Below, piece by piece: positions 9,064 through 18,259 of a DNA stretch of 50,832 bases (the stretch's first letter is position 1; every line of letters starts with the position of its first letter). The position numbers and the translations under genes were made by a program. This stretch comes from Pseudovibrio flavus. GTDB taxonomy: Bacteria; Pseudomonadota; Alphaproteobacteria; Rhizobiales; Stappiaceae. Below the pieces are notes generated by a model. It was not told where the DNA came from, made no database searches, and saw nothing but the letters and a program-made list of their open reading frames with translations. Location of the stretch: positions 50,290-101,121 of the forward strand of contig NZ_SMMA01000053.1 of assembly GCF_009711345.1 (NCBI RefSeq), read 5' to 3'.

Positions 9064-9092
9064 AAAAAATGCCTGCGCGGTCTGCGCAGGCA
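9064..9092 (-). terminator. rho-independent terminator of azlCD
   Basis: A 9-bp stem (TGCCTGCGC with GCGCAGGCA, short loop) is followed on the minus strand by a run of six T. It sits 27 bp after the azlD stop. On the plus strand the hairpin has no U-tract, so it serves the minus-strand operon mainly. Confidence 0.85.
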
Positions 9093-9118
9093 CTCTCTAC
9101 TCTCAATAGCGAGAGAAT

Positions 9119-9466
9119 TCAGAGCAAGATAAACCAGCCTGAAATAAGCACGACCTCTGCGCTGACGATGCCAACCATCAAATGCTCCCGCGCGACTTTA
9201 TAGCTAAAGGCGCCCCAAGCAGCCGCCAGAATACGCAGCCACATCGGTGTCTCGGCAAGTTCGCCACTGGGAAACAGGATCAACCGTGCGATAATTCCGG
9301 CGATCAGTGCGGTCGCAACCGCCCTCACCCATATGAAGATCTGGCTGGTCTCGGACATCTTGCCGGAGGCGAAGACACCAATCCAGCGCCACATATCGGT
9401 GGCAATCCATCCGGCGACCGCGATCATCACATAGGGCCACCACCAGTTTTGTGTCGTTGCAAGCAT
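9119..9466 (-). CDS. azlD: AzlD-type branched-chain amino acid transport protein
   Basis: A 115-residue integral membrane protein with three to four hydrophobic segments (about 10-28, 43-65, 74-92, 97-115). Size and position directly behind an AzlC permease match AzlD, the small subunit of the AzlCD exporter for branched-chain amino acids and analogues. The conserved RAVATALIAGIIAR stretch agrees with the family. It starts 2 nt after the azlC stop, which indicates translational coupling. The substrate cannot be assigned from sequence; AzlCD relatives also export other amino acids. Confidence 0.85.
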   Translation of the reverse strand: MLATTQNWWWPYVMIAVAGWIATDMWRWIGVFASGKMSETSQIFIWVRAVATALIAGIIARLILFPSGELAETPMWLRILAAAWGAFSYKVAREHLMVGIVSAEVVLISGWFILL

Positions 9467-9468
9467 GA

Positions 9469-10230
9469 CTACAAACGCCCCCTGCTTCTTATCTGATAGA
9501 AGATAAAGGCCAACGTCCCGCCAACCAATCCGGTCAGTAGCAGCCCAAGCTCTGGATCATAAAGGTGGAAGATTGGACCAAGGATCAGACCTAGCCCTAG
9601 CGCAAGTTTGTCAGAAGCCAATCGGGATGCGCCCCACATGGAAAGCATGAAGTAGATCGGCGTCAGGAAGACAAGAGCTGCGCCAATGAATGCGGGAAGC
9701 TTGGGAAACGAGATAAAGGCCGCTACGCTCACACAAATGACCAAGGTGCAGACGGTAATCGAAAAGCCGGTCAAAAACGGAAGCCGCGCATAACGAGGCA
9801 GCTCCGGCAACTTGCGCATAGCAAAAACCCAAGCCGTTACAGCAACGAAATGTGAAACCAACAGTAGCCGCCAGTTCGCTGTCTTCTTGCCCTCTCGCAA
9901 GATTGGAATGAGCGCCATCGTCATCGGCATAAGGCGCACAGAAGAAAGCGTAACGGCGATAAAGGTCGGAAGCAGTGCAAGGTCCGATACCATCGCACCG
10001 GTGAGAACTACGATGCTTGGCAGCGCCCATAAAAACGCGCTCATCAGCACCACTTGGTCCAATGTCAGCCCTGCTTCACGAGCCAGACTGGCAAAACCGA
10101 TAAAGGCCATTGATAGAATAACAGTGGGGAGCGAGAAGGCATTTTTGAAGCCTTGTCCATACCAGTATCGGTTGGAAAGCCGCTGCCCTTCCGGCGCTTC
10201 TATTTCATCAGTGTTGCTTTGGTTCTGCAT
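9469..10230 (-). CDS. azlC: AzlC family amino-acid permease
   Basis: About 253 residues with some seven hydrophobic segments; the AzlC family forms the large subunit of a branched-chain amino acid exporter in the inner membrane. The first hydrophobic segment (SLPTVILSMAFIGFASLA) and the SAFLWALPSIVVLTGAM segment resemble the AzlC profile. ATG at 10230 is chosen because AAGGGG precedes it; the frame is open to 10296 but the added residues are cysteine-rich and unlike the family. It is the first gene of the azlCD pair, ended by the terminator at 9064-9092. Confidence 0.87.
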   Translation of the reverse strand: MQNQSNTDEIEAPEGQRLSNRYWYGQGFKNAFSLPTVILSMAFIGFASLAREAGLTLDQVVLMSAFLWALPSIVVLTGAMVSDLALLPTFIAVTLSSVRLMPMTMALIPILREGKKTANWRLLLVSHFVAVTAWVFAMRKLPELPRYARLPFLTGFSITVCTLVICVSVAAFISFPKLPAFIGAALVFLTPIYFMLSMWGASRLASDKLALGLGLILGPIFHLYDPELGLLLTGLVGGTLAFIFYQIRSRGRL

Positions 10231-10421
10231 TTCCCCTTCTGCTATGTCTGCAAGCACCCCTGCTTGTAAACACTTGCAGCACTCCCCGTGTTCCACGAAT
10301 GAATCGCTTTTGGTAAACCTCTCAGCTGCCTAACAACACTGCGGCAATCCGTCTTCAGGGTTTTAACGTAGTTGTGTTTTTTCCGCAGAGCAATTCTTGA
10401 GCGATCCACATGCACCTGCAC

Positions 10422-10453
10422 AAAAAAAGCCGAAGCGAATGAACGCTCCGACT
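10422..10453 (-). terminator. rho-independent terminator of clpA
   Basis: A 10-bp stem with GU pairs (10428-10437 with 10444-10453) and a 6-nt loop is followed on the minus strand by seven T. It lies 25 bp after the clpA stop. Confidence 0.85.
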
Positions 10454-10477
10454 CTCTTGTTTTTCTAAAGGCTTTAG

Positions 10478-12913
10478 TTACTCGGAAGCTGGAACCTTTG
10501 GAACCAAACTACCGCGCTTTGGTGAGGACTTCTCAACCGCGCCCTTTGTTCCTTCGTCCTTCTTCTTCGCCTTGGCTTTCTTCTTAGGCTGAGGCAAAGC
10601 CTGCTGGATCGGGCGATCTTCAACAGTTTCCAAAAGCAACCCTTGAAGGTCTTCGGAGACGCTCACCTTAACTGTGCCGCCCCGCTTGAGCTTGCCAAAC
10701 AGGATATCATCGGCCAGAGGCTTCTTGATATGCTCCTGAATAACGCGGCCCAGAGGACGGGCACCCATGCGCCTGTCATAGCCCTTTTCAGCCAGCCAGT
10801 TGACGGCTTCAGGTGTCAGATCAAAGGTCACATTGCGCTCTGCAAGCTGAGCTTCAAGCTGCATAACGAACTTCTCGACCACCTTGAAGATAACTTCGGT
10901 ATCGAGGTTTCCGAATGGAATGATCGCATCAAGACGGTTCCGGAATTCCGGAGTAAACATCTTGTTGATCGCTTCCATATCATCGCCCTCACGGGTGATC
11001 TGCGAGAAGCCGATTGGAGCCTTGGCAAGATCAGCAGCACCAGCATTGGTGGTCATGATCAAGATGACATTGCGGAAGTCCACCTGCTTGCCGTTGTGAT
11101 CGGTGAGCTTGCCGTGATCCATAACCTGCAACAGGATGTTGTAGAGGTCAGGATGAGCCTTCTCGATCTCGTCCAGCAACAGCACACAGTGCGGATGCTG
11201 ATCTACAGCATCGGTGAGCAAGCCGCCCTGATCAAAGCCGACGTAACCGGGAGGTGCACCGATCAAACGCGATACAGTGTGACGCTCCATGTACTCGGAC
11301 ATGTCAAAGCGAACCAGTTCAACACCAAGCGTAGAAGCAAGCTGACGGGCAACCTCGGTCTTACCAACACCGGTTGGACCGGAGAACAGGTAGGAACCGA
11401 TTGGCTTGTCCGGTTCACGCAAACCAGCGCGAGCCAGCTTGATGGAGGAGGATAGCGCTTCAATCGCCATATCCTGCCCGTAGACAACCCGTTTCAGGCT
11501 GGCTGTCAGGTTAGCAAGCACTTCCGCATCATCCTTGGAAACAGACTTTGGCGGAATACGTGCCATCGTGGCGATGGTTGCTTCAATTTCCTTCACACCA
11601 ATCGTCTTACGGCGCCTGTTTTCAGGCACCAGCATCTGCGAAGCACCAGATTCGTCGATCACATCGATTGCTTTATCAGGCAGCTTGCGGTCAGACAGAT
11701 ACCGGACAGACAACTCAACAGCCGTCTTAATGGCATCATTGGTGTATTTGATCTTATGGAAGTCCTCGAAGTACGGCTTCAAGCCCTTCAGGATTTCAAT
11801 GGCATCTGGAATAGTCGGCTCGTTCACATCCACTTTCTGGAAGCGACGCACCAGAGCACGGTCCTTTTCAAAGAACTGGCGATACTCTTTATAGGTCGTG
11901 GAGCCGATACAACGGATCGTACCAGACGCCAAAGCAGGCTTGAGCAGGTTCGAAGCATCCATTGCCCCGCCGGAGGTCGCACCAGCGCCAATAACGGTAT
12001 GGATCTCATCGATGAACATAACCGCGCCCGGATAGTCCTCGATTTCCTTGACCACCTGCTTCAGACGCTCTTCAAAGTCACCGCGATAACGGGTACCGGC
12101 AAGCAGCGCGCCCATATCCAGAGAGAAGATCGTCGCGTTTTTGAGAACCTCAGGCACATCGCCAACCACGATACGGCGAGCAAGACCTTCGGCAATAGCT
12201 GTTTTACCAACGCCCGGATCACCTACATAAAGAGGGTTATTCTTGGAGCGGCGGCAAAGAATCTGGATCGTACGGGAAATTTCCTTCTCACGACCAATCA
12301 GCGGGTCGATCTTGCCGGAAAATGCCTTTTCATTCAGGTTGATGCAGTAGGCTTCAAGCGCATCGGTCTTACGCTTGGTATCCCCTTGCGTGGAACCTGG
12401 TGCTGCGCTGCCATCCATGGTGCGATCTTCATCCTCATCCACGCCGCGAACCGGCTTGGCTTCGGAAGCACCTGGACGTTTGGCAATGCCATGGGAGATG
12501 TAGTTTACCGCGTCATAGCGGGTCATATCCTGTTCTTGCAGGAAGTATGCAGCATGGCTTTCGCGCTCGGCGAAAATCGCCACAAGCACGTTGGCACCGG
12601 TTACTTCTTCCCTGCCAGAAGATTGAACATGAATAACGGCGCGCTGGATCACACGCTGGAAACCGGCGGTCGGCTTACTATCGTCGTCACCGTCCATAAC
12701 CAGGTTTTCGAGTTCAGTATCAATGTATTCGACAATATTTTTGCGCAGCTGATCCAGATCCACGTTGCAGGCACGCATGACTGCGGCTGCATCCTGGTCA
12801 TCAATCAATGCCAGCAGCAGATGTTCTAGCGTGGCATATTCTTGACTGCGCTCATTGGCAAAAGCCAGAGCTTGATGGAGAGCTTTTTCTAGACTGCGAG
12901 AAAATGACGGCAC
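10478..12913 (-). CDS. clpA: ATP-dependent Clp protease ATPase subunit ClpA
   Basis: An 811-residue AAA+ unfoldase that feeds proteins to ClpP. Domains in order: Clp N-domain (about 1-145), an acidic linker (150-185), NBD1 with Walker A 231-238 and Walker B FIDEIH near 300, NBD2 with Walker A 512-519 and Walker [11 protein letters not shown] near 579. The ClpP-docking loop is I634-G635-F636, in place of the IGL of E. coli ClpA. After the D2-small domain there is a Lys/Ala/Pro-rich tail of about 45 residues that E. coli ClpA lacks; such tails occur in alphaproteobacterial homologues. It is 12 bp downstream of its adaptor gene clpS and is presumably co-transcribed with it. Confidence 0.97.
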   Translation of the reverse strand: MPSFSRSLEKALHQALAFANERSQEYATLEHLLLALIDDQDAAAVMRACNVDLDQLRKNIVEYIDTELENLVMDGDDDSKPTAGFQRVIQRAVIHVQSSGREEVTGANVLVAIFAERESHAAYFLQEQDMTRYDAVNYISHGIAKRPGASEAKPVRGVDEDEDRTMDGSAAPGSTQGDTKRKTDALEAYCINLNEKAFSGKIDPLIGREKEISRTIQILCRRSKNNPLYVGDPGVGKTAIAEGLARRIVVGDVPEVLKNATIFSLDMGALLAGTRYRGDFEERLKQVVKEIEDYPGAVMFIDEIHTVIGAGATSGGAMDASNLLKPALASGTIRCIGSTTYKEYRQFFEKDRALVRRFQKVDVNEPTIPDAIEILKGLKPYFEDFHKIKYTNDAIKTAVELSVRYLSDRKLPDKAIDVIDESGASQMLVPENRRRKTIGVKEIEATIATMARIPPKSVSKDDAEVLANLTASLKRVVYGQDMAIEALSSSIKLARAGLREPDKPIGSYLFSGPTGVGKTEVARQLASTLGVELVRFDMSEYMERHTVSRLIGAPPGYVGFDQGGLLTDAVDQHPHCVLLLDEIEKAHPDLYNILLQVMDHGKLTDHNGKQVDFRNVILIMTTNAGAADLAKAPIGFSQITREGDDMEAINKMFTPEFRNRLDAIIPFGNLDTEVIFKVVEKFVMQLEAQLAERNVTFDLTPEAVNWLAEKGYDRRMGARPLGRVIQEHIKKPLADDILFGKLKRGGTVKVSVSEDLQGLLLETVEDRPIQQALPQPKKKAKAKKKDEGTKGAVEKSSPKRGSLVPKVPASE

Positions 12914-12925
12914 AGGCGCCCCCTC

Positions 12926-13255
12926 TTACTTTTTCTCCATAACACATTGCAATGGATGTTGGTGTTTTCGGGCGAAATCCATAACTTGTGTGACCTTTGT
13001 TTCGGCCACTTCATAGGTGTAAACGCCGCATTCACCGACGCCGTGATGATGGACATGGAGCATAACCCTTGTCGCGTCTTCCCTCCCTTTATGGAAAAAA
13101 CGCTCTACGACATGGATGACGAACTCCATAGGCGTATAATCATCATTCAAAAGCAGAACACGGTACAGATTAGGCCGTTTTACCTTTGGCTTGGTCCGCG
13201 TAATGGTAGCCGTATCGCCATCATCACTATCATCCGATCCGATACCATTACTCAT
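12926..13255 (-). CDS. clpS: ATP-dependent Clp protease adaptor ClpS
   Basis: 109 residues: a flexible acidic N-tail followed by the ClpS core. [18 protein letters not shown] carries the N-degron pocket residues (Asn, Asp and gatekeeper Met), and [23 protein letters not shown] is the second half. ClpS binds proteins with N-terminal Leu, Phe, Trp or Tyr and hands them to ClpA. ATG 13255 has GGAGGGG upstream at a longer than usual spacing; it leaves a normal family length. The reading frame remains open for 96 further codons (to 13543), which is noted separately. It is followed directly by clpA. Confidence 0.93.
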   Translation of the reverse strand: MSNGIGSDDSDDGDTATITRTKPKVKRPNLYRVLLLNDDYTPMEFVIHVVERFFHKGREDATRVMLHVHHHGVGECGVYTYEVAETKVTQVMDFARKHQHPLQCVMEKK

Positions 13256-13848
13256 TTGTGTTGCTTGCCCCTCCATGTATAGAGGATCGGCCTTTCCAGT
13301 ATTTAAACGTATACCCCCTGAATTCAAGGGGAGAAATTTTTCTCTCATTTTAAAGGATGTTTGGAATTCTGTTGGATTTTGCTGATTTTCCAAAGTCTTA
13401 CCCGGCACCATTTTATAGACATCGTGATGCATGAAAGGCGTCTCGGCCGCCCCTGAAGCGCCAACCGAAGTTACCGGAACCAAACCGTTTTTTCTGTCTG
13501 CCTTAAGGATTGGCTGCTGCTTCAACACCACGTCGCCTGTCAACTCTCTGGTCTAGTAGAAATAACCGCAAGTTATGGAAGTACCTGCGTTAACCCTCTT
13601 TGCATCCCATTCTAGTTACTGATCATTGTGCACGCAAACACCAAAAAGCAAATCGACCAAAGGTCCATGAAACCCCTAATCAATACCATGTGATTAGCCT
13701 CACCCCCAGCGGCACCACTGGGTTGAGATACCTACATAATCATCACATAGGGGCCAAAACAGTCCACAACAGCAAAAACCCGGCCAAAAGGACCGGGTTT
13801 TGTATGAAGCTAAATGTAAGGAGCAGCTTGGGAGTCGCCGCCTATTCC
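13256..13848. other. 593-bp intergenic region upstream of clpS
   Basis: No separate gene was found. The half next to clpS is an open frame continuous with clpS up to 13543, without ClpS-like or other recognisable residues; it probably contains the clpS promoter. The half next to the phasin gene holds the phasin terminator at 13774-13801 and otherwise nothing I can identify. Confidence 0.5.
13774..13801 (-). terminator. rho-independent terminator of the phasin gene
   Basis: The inverted repeat AAAACCCGG / CCGGGTTTT has T-runs on both sides, so it could work in both directions. It is placed 48 bp after the minus-strand phasin stop. Confidence 0.85.
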
Positions 13849-14181
13849 TTATTTGCCAGCTTTTTTAATGGAGCCTTCGTAAGGCTTATAAGCATCGCGT
13901 GCCATGTCGGCATACATCTCACCGATCTTAGTGAACTCGCCAACAAAGCTCTCATAGGAAGACTTTGCGAAGTTGGTCTGCGCTTCAAAAAGCTTGTCGA
14001 GAGATTTTGCTGCTGCAAACTTTTCAAAAGCCGCACCGCTCTCCTCTACAGACTTCTTGGAGTAGTCCGCCATTTCAGCAGTGATTGCCTGCATGCCTTT
14101 GGACATTGCACCGAAGCTTTCCAGTGCTACGTCCATGTTTTCTTTGCCAAGCTTCTGCATGCTCTCAAATCCGGTAACCAT
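13849..14181 (-). CDS. Phasin family protein
   Basis: A 110-residue, entirely amphipathic-helical protein (phasin_2 type) with no signal peptide. Phasins coat polyhydroxyalkanoate granules in the cytoplasm. The pattern of short heptad-like repeats (GFESMQKLGKENMDVALESF, then EFTKIGEMYADMARDAYKPYE at the end) is typical of alphaproteobacterial phasins. GAGGGA lies just upstream of the ATG. The promoter (14269-14296) is overlapped by two identical 9-bp sites of the PhaR type, which fits the usual autoregulated PHA circuit in which PhaR represses phasin until granules form. No other PHA gene is in the window. Confidence 0.9.
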   Translation of the reverse strand: MVTGFESMQKLGKENMDVALESFGAMSKGMQAITAEMADYSKKSVEESGAAFEKFAAAKSLDKLFEAQTNFAKSSYESFVGEFTKIGEMYADMARDAYKPYEGSIKKAGK

Positions 14182-14268
14182 GATATTCCCTCATCTTTGT
14201 GAAAGTGGGCATCCGATAAAATAGAGACGCAGTACCGCCCGCTTTGGTTGACTGCGTGGTTATCCTTA

Positions 14269-14313
14269 TTTATATGCACCGCACAATGATTGTCAAGATT
14301 ATATTGCACCGCA
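14269..14313 (-). promoter_or_regulatory. phasin promoter with two PhaR-like operators
   Basis: On the minus strand a perfect -35 TTGACA (14291-14296) and a -10 TATAAA (14269-14274) are separated by 16 nt. The 9-mer TGCACCGCA, a TGC-N3-GCA inverted repeat, occurs twice: at 14275-14283 inside the spacer, touching the -10, and at 14305-14313 just upstream of the -35. The two sites start exactly 30 bp apart, about three helical turns. TGC-N3-GCA agrees with the core of the PhaR site known from Paracoccus (CTGC-N3/4-GCAG). Assignment to PhaR is inference; the repeats and promoter are directly visible. Confidence 0.75.
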
Positions 14314-14588
14314 AAATATAAGGGTCAGGCATTCACCCAAACTTCGAGAAACTGGTGACTAATGGGAAGTTCTGATATAAATCGCAAAAATAATAGAAAA
14401 TGGATCTGCGTATTTACACATTCGTAACCGCGTTTGCATCATTCTGGGTAAAGAAGCTGCAACGGGTCTTCCCATGACATTACAGGCGAGTTCGGAGAAC
14501 AGTCCTCTCCCTGCCGTATGACAGTGTAAAACCAGCGCACGAAAGTGCGAGAAAAGCCAAATCAAGCCGATGACGGGGCGAGTGAGTT
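14314..14588. other. divergent upstream region of phasin and dac genes
   Basis: AT-rich to about 14420, then normal composition up to the carboxypeptidase start. No ORF with a binding site and no clear operator was seen. A promoter for the plus-strand gene must lie here but I could not assign it. Confidence 0.4.
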
Positions 14589-16043
14589 ATGGGTCTGCGT
14601 ACTTCTAGACCATTGAAGTTTCTAGGGAAAATCACAGGAACACTGGCAGCAGCACTTCTTGTTGTTACTCTGGGCGGAAATGGCCTGATTTCGGCCAATG
14701 CGAATCCGAAATATGCAGGCATCGTTATGGACGCAAAGACCGGCAAGGTTCTTTACGCAAATAACGCCCATGCACGCCGCTATCCGGCCTCCACCACCAA
14801 GATCATGACGCTTTACGTCCTGTTTGAGGAAATGGAAGCGGGCCGCACATCGCTTAACACGCGCATGAAAGTTTCTAAGTACGCGGCGAGCCGTCCCCCG
14901 ACAAAGATCTGGGTTAAGCCGGGCGGCACATTGCGCGTAAAAGATGCGATCTATGCGCTAATTACCCGTTCAGCGAACGATGCTTCCACCGTCATTGCAG
15001 AACACGTGTCCGGCTCCGAGGCAGCATTTGCCCGCCGCATGACAGCAACTGCACGCCGGATTGGCATGAAGAATACAACGTTCCGCAACCCGCATGGTTT
15101 GCCGAATAGCGGTCAGGTTACAACAGCCTATGACCTTGCTCTTCTGGCCCGCTCGTTGCAGGATCGTTTCCCAAGATATTACAAGTTTTTCAATACTCGT
15201 AGCTACAAGTACGGCAAAGCCACGCTTCGCAACCATAACCGCCTTCTGGGCAAGGTTCGCGGTGTAGATGGCATCAAAACCGGTTACATCAACGCATCCG
15301 GCTTTAACCTTGTAACCAACGTAAAGCGCGATAACCGTCACGTCGTCGCTGTAGTTCTTGGTGGCCGCACCTCTGCCCGCCGTGATGCGCAGATGGTCAA
15401 GCTCATCAATCAATACATGCCAAAGGCAACCCGTGGTCGCCGCACCGCGCCTATGCTAATGGCCCGTGCCGAGCTTCAATTTCCGAAGGTCGCACCAGCA
15501 ATGCCAACAGGCAAACCGGGTGCAGCACCAGCACCTACGCTGATCGCCTACGCTTCGAGCACCACGCCATCAGCAAAGCCTAACGATCCAATTGCAAAGC
15601 TTCTGGAAGGAACCCATGCAAACGTAGATGCATCGGCTGTACCAGCCCACGCTTCTATTGCGCCGGTAACCCTTCCAGCCCAGTCCGTTCAGAAACAAAA
15701 CAACGACCTGACCGCGACTGTTACCGCTGCCTTGGAAAGCAGTGCCCCTGTTCAAGCTGAAGTTAAGCAGGAACAGACCAACCAGCCGGACTATTCTTCC
15801 GGTTGGCATGTGCAGATTTCTGCAACAGATTCAAAAGAAAAAGCTCTCGCGATTTTGAAGAGAGCACAAGCTGCCACTGGTTCCGCGTTGAAGGACTATG
15901 CCCTTTACACGGAAGCTGTTGAATCCAAAGACCAAACCCTTTACAGAGCGCGGTTTGCAGGATTTGAAACCAAAACTGCAGCATGGAATGCCTGTGCGTC
16001 TCTCAAGCAGGCAAAGTATTCTTGTTATGCCGTTTATCAGTAA
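14589..16043 (+). CDS. D-alanyl-D-alanine carboxypeptidase with C-terminal SPOR domain
   Basis: A 484-residue serine peptidase of family S11 (low-molecular-mass penicillin-binding protein, PBP5/DacF type) that trims the terminal D-Ala of peptidoglycan stem peptides in the periplasm. An N-terminal hydrophobic export segment (about 14-38) is followed by the three active-site motifs: S68-T-T-K71, S128-A-N130, and K230-T-G232. Instead of the usual PBP5 C-terminal beta domain and amphipathic anchor there is an Ala/Pro/Thr-rich linker (about 295-400) and a SPOR domain (about 405-484), which binds denuded glycan at the division septum. The combination is common in Rhizobiales. The convergent J-domain gene begins 17 bp after its stop. 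Confidence 0.93.
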   Translation: MGLRTSRPLKFLGKITGTLAAALLVVTLGGNGLISANANPKYAGIVMDAKTGKVLYANNAHARRYPASTTKIMTLYVLFEEMEAGRTSLNTRMKVSKYAASRPPTKIWVKPGGTLRVKDAIYALITRSANDASTVIAEHVSGSEAAFARRMTATARRIGMKNTTFRNPHGLPNSGQVTTAYDLALLARSLQDRFPRYYKFFNTRSYKYGKATLRNHNRLLGKVRGVDGIKTGYINASGFNLVTNVKRDNRHVVAVVLGGRTSARRDAQMVKLINQYMPKATRGRRTAPMLMARAELQFPKVAPAMPTGKPGAAPAPTLIAYASSTTPSAKPNDPIAKLLEGTHANVDASAVPAHASIAPVTLPAQSVQKQNNDLTATVTAALESSAPVQAEVKQEQTNQPDYSSGWHVQISATDSKEKALAILKRAQAATGSALKDYALYTEAVESKDQTLYRARFAGFETKTAAWNACASLKQAKYSCYAVYQ

Positions 16044-16060
16044 CTTGCGTATCGGTGATT

Positions 16061-16789
16061 TCAATGTCCTCTGAGAAGCCTGTCCTTAGCCTCGTTGAGT
16101 TTAGAGGCCAAAAAAGCAGAACCGCCGCTGTCCGGATGAACTCGTTTGATGAGTTTTCTGTGCGCCAGCCGAATTTCGTCGGCGCTAGCTCCCGGAGTAA
16201 GACCAAGAATTTGGTAGGCCTCCTCCTCGGTCAGGGAGCCAGAGCTAGACGGCTCGCCCTGCCCCGCTGTGGAGTGCGCGTTGAAGTTTACACGCCAGTT
16301 GGAGAACCGGCTGTCGAGATAAGCTTCGAGTAAGGCCAGACTATCAGCCTCTAGCGCCACTTCGCGCCAGAGTGCTTCCAGCTGGCTATTGCTGAGCTGC
16401 GAAAGGGCTGCCCCTTCCATCGCGCCTTTAACAACGCGCCCGTCCATTGTGCCGCTATCGTGATCCAGAACCATTTCGATGTAGGCAGATCGCACACTGG
16501 AAGCCTGCCCTTTGCTTCGGCCTGCACCGCCGAACATTCCGCCAAGTGCACCAAACGGGTTTGCGCGGCCAAAGGTTCCAATCCCAAGAAGGGATAGCGC
16601 AAACGCTGCGACCGGAATGGCAACCACCCACCGGCCTGTAACAGCTAAAAACGCGCAGACAGGCAACAATAAAATTCCAAATAGTACTTTCAGCCGCTTG
16701 GCAACGACTGCCGGATTCGCCTTGCTAAAGGCACCAGCCGCATAAAGCAAAAACGCCAGCACCAACCCGCCGGCAACAAGATAAGCCAT
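16061..16789 (-). CDS. Membrane-anchored J-domain (DnaJ-like) protein
   Basis: 242 residues. Two hydrophobic segments lie at the N-terminus (about 3-21 and 33-72, the latter long enough for two passes), then a GA-rich linker, a helical middle region (about 95-155) and a C-terminal J-domain (about 186-242). The J-domain has the catalytic H218-P219-D220 motif needed to stimulate DnaK ATPase. The layout, membrane segments first and J-domain last, resembles TIM14-like co-chaperones rather than DnaJ or DjlA; there is no zinc finger or substrate domain. Its client is unknown. The gene follows the VWA gene by 43 bp on the same strand. Confidence 0.85.
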   Translation of the reverse strand: MAYLVAGGLVLAFLLYAAGAFSKANPAVVAKRLKVLFGILLLPVCAFLAVTGRWVVAIPVAAFALSLLGIGTFGRANPFGALGGMFGGAGRSKGQASSVRSAYIEMVLDHDSGTMDGRVVKGAMEGAALSQLSNSQLEALWREVALEADSLALLEAYLDSRFSNWRVNFNAHSTAGQGEPSSSGSLTEEEAYQILGLTPGASADEIRLAHRKLIKRVHPDSGGSAFLASKLNEAKDRLLRGH

Positions 16790-16832
16790 ATTTCTTCCCG
16801 CGAATATCGTTCTTGATCAATCACCTAACCCC

Positions 16833-17570
16833 TCAACGTAGGTGTGAGATAAGAACTCTCGCTCCTTTATGCCCTTTACCGCTCATATCCTCAAGCGCTG
16901 CTCGACCACCTGCAGAAAACGCTGCAACAGCCGACAGAAGCTCTTTGAGGATACTGGCAGAGCTATTGTCAAAACGATGGTAAACACCCTTGGAGAGGCG
17001 CGCCATCTCCCTAAAGGCCTGCTCCGCAAGCGGATCATGCCCCTCCTGGAACATGAATAGCGGCACGCCGCGCATACCTAGCTCTCCGGCACGCTCGCAC
17101 AGAAGGTCAACTTCCTCTTCCATGCAGTCACCAATGTAGACGACCGCCTGTACCTTTTGGCGCTGGGTTTCATTCATACAGTGGGCAAGCACTTTTCTGA
17201 TCTGTGTTCGCCCACCCTGACAACGCAAGCCGCTCATCATACCCGACAGCCGCGCCGGATTATCCGCCCACTTGGACGCTCTGCATTCTTCAAACCCACG
17301 GAAATAGACAAGCTGAATCTCCAAGCCGCCAATTTGAGCCGCGCTATGGAACATATCCGCCTGTAGGTGACAGGCAATATCCCACGTAGGCTGCCGGCTC
17401 ATAGTGGCATCCAGAGCAAAGATGAGGCGCCCTTTGTGGCCGCTATTGGGTTTGGAAACACTTTGCTGGGCCGCTTTCAAGAAAGCAGCAATATCAGCCG
17501 AGGATGAGGTGGAGGTAGGAACCTCCGCCCCTTTGGTCGCAAAGGGAACAGACTTATCTTCTTTCGCCAT
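16833..17570 (-). CDS. VWA-domain protein, cytoplasmic
   Basis: 245 residues without signal peptide or membrane segment. Residues 47-230 look like a von Willebrand factor A fold: LIFALDATMS, with a DxTxS metal-site variant at D54-S58, a later QGGRTQI segment where the MIDAS threonine is expected, and VVYIGDCMEE, with the aspartate of the fourth strand. The N-terminal 40 residues are Ser/Thr-rich and probably unstructured. VWA proteins typically mediate metal-dependent protein contacts. The neighbouring J-domain gene (43 bp downstream) suggests a common protein-handling role, but no partner is known. DUF1489 lies upstream on the same strand. Confidence 0.8.
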   Translation of the reverse strand: MAKEDKSVPFATKGAEVPTSTSSSADIAAFLKAAQQSVSKPNSGHKGRLIFALDATMSRQPTWDIACHLQADMFHSAAQIGGLEIQLVYFRGFEECRASKWADNPARLSGMMSGLRCQGGRTQIRKVLAHCMNETQRQKVQAVVYIGDCMEEEVDLLCERAGELGMRGVPLFMFQEGHDPLAEQAFREMARLSKGVYHRFDNSSASILKELLSAVAAFSAGGRAALEDMSGKGHKGARVLISHLR

Positions 17571-17680
17571 GAATCTTCCGCATGTCGCACACTAGGGAAA
17601 GTGTAGCACTGCTAACCTGCTGTTTCTACAGGTTCCGAAGAGAGGCGGATCAAAGGAGAGTCAGATGGGAGCTGAACCGA

Positions 17681-18115
17681 TCAGATAAGGCAAAGCTCTT
17701 GCAGCTCTGCACGCATGGCAGCAGGAATATCGGAACGGGCAGCGCTGATAGTAATGTCAGCAGGCGCATCGCTCGGTTTAAGATAGCGCCAGCCTTGGAA
17801 AGCGCGGCGTGGCTGCATCTGGGTAGGAATGAGAAACGGGTCCATAACGATGTGGCAGCGCTTGGTGCCATCATCATCCTTGAAAGGCCGGATATCGACA
17901 ATCTTCTGGCGCGCTTGTACGTGACCTTTAATGACCCAATAAAGCGAGCCACCCTCAAGCAGCTCAGCCGTGCGCGTTGGCACCATACGCGTTGTATGGA
18001 TCTGCTCGTCGCTTACCCCCTGCGCAAGAGCCAATATCTGCCGTTGTTCGATATAGGATTGAAGTTGCTCAACACTATCGACACCAACGCATAGTTTTAC
18101 CAGATGCAAAGTCAT
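17681..18115 (-). CDS. DUF1489 family protein
   Basis: 144 residues, soluble. The sequence carries the hallmark blocks of the alphaproteobacterial DUF1489 family: LVKLCVGVDS near the N-terminus, HTTRMVPTR, GGSLYWVIKGHVQARQ, DIRPF, and PRRAFQGWRYLKPSDAP. Function is unknown; the strong conservation of LYWVIKG and GWRYL suggests a ligand-binding or enzymatic fold, but I name none. It is separated from the VWA gene by 110 bp on the same strand, so co-transcription is possible but not clear. Confidence 0.9.
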   Translation of the reverse strand: MTLHLVKLCVGVDSVEQLQSYIEQRQILALAQGVSDEQIHTTRMVPTRTAELLEGGSLYWVIKGHVQARQKIVDIRPFKDDDGTKRCHIVMDPFLIPTQMQPRRAFQGWRYLKPSDAPADITISAARSDIPAAMRAELQELCLI

Positions 18116-18186
18116 GCCCCCTCATAGCAGCATACCTCTCAAGATCAAGAGTTATCCCATGAGTGGCTGATTAGGTGCGCAAATAA

Positions 18187-18218
18187 AAAAAGGGCACCAC
18201 CGATGTGGTACCCTTTTT
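18187..18218 (-). terminator. rho-independent terminator after the 35-codon gene
   Basis: The stem GGG-c-ACCAC / GTGGT-a-CCC with a CGAT loop has A/T runs on both flanks, so it can act in both directions. On the minus strand it comes 42 bp after the small gene at 18260-18367 and before DUF1489, which implies that the small gene makes its own short transcript. Confidence 0.9.
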
Positions 18219-18259
18219 AAAACAGTATCTTCGAGGCTGCTTGCCCTTTGAGAAGTGCC

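Noticed and set aside
11756-12829. Long antisense open frame (357 codons) opposite clpA
   Set aside because: It is a shadow of the clpA reading frame; no binding site and no recognisable protein family.
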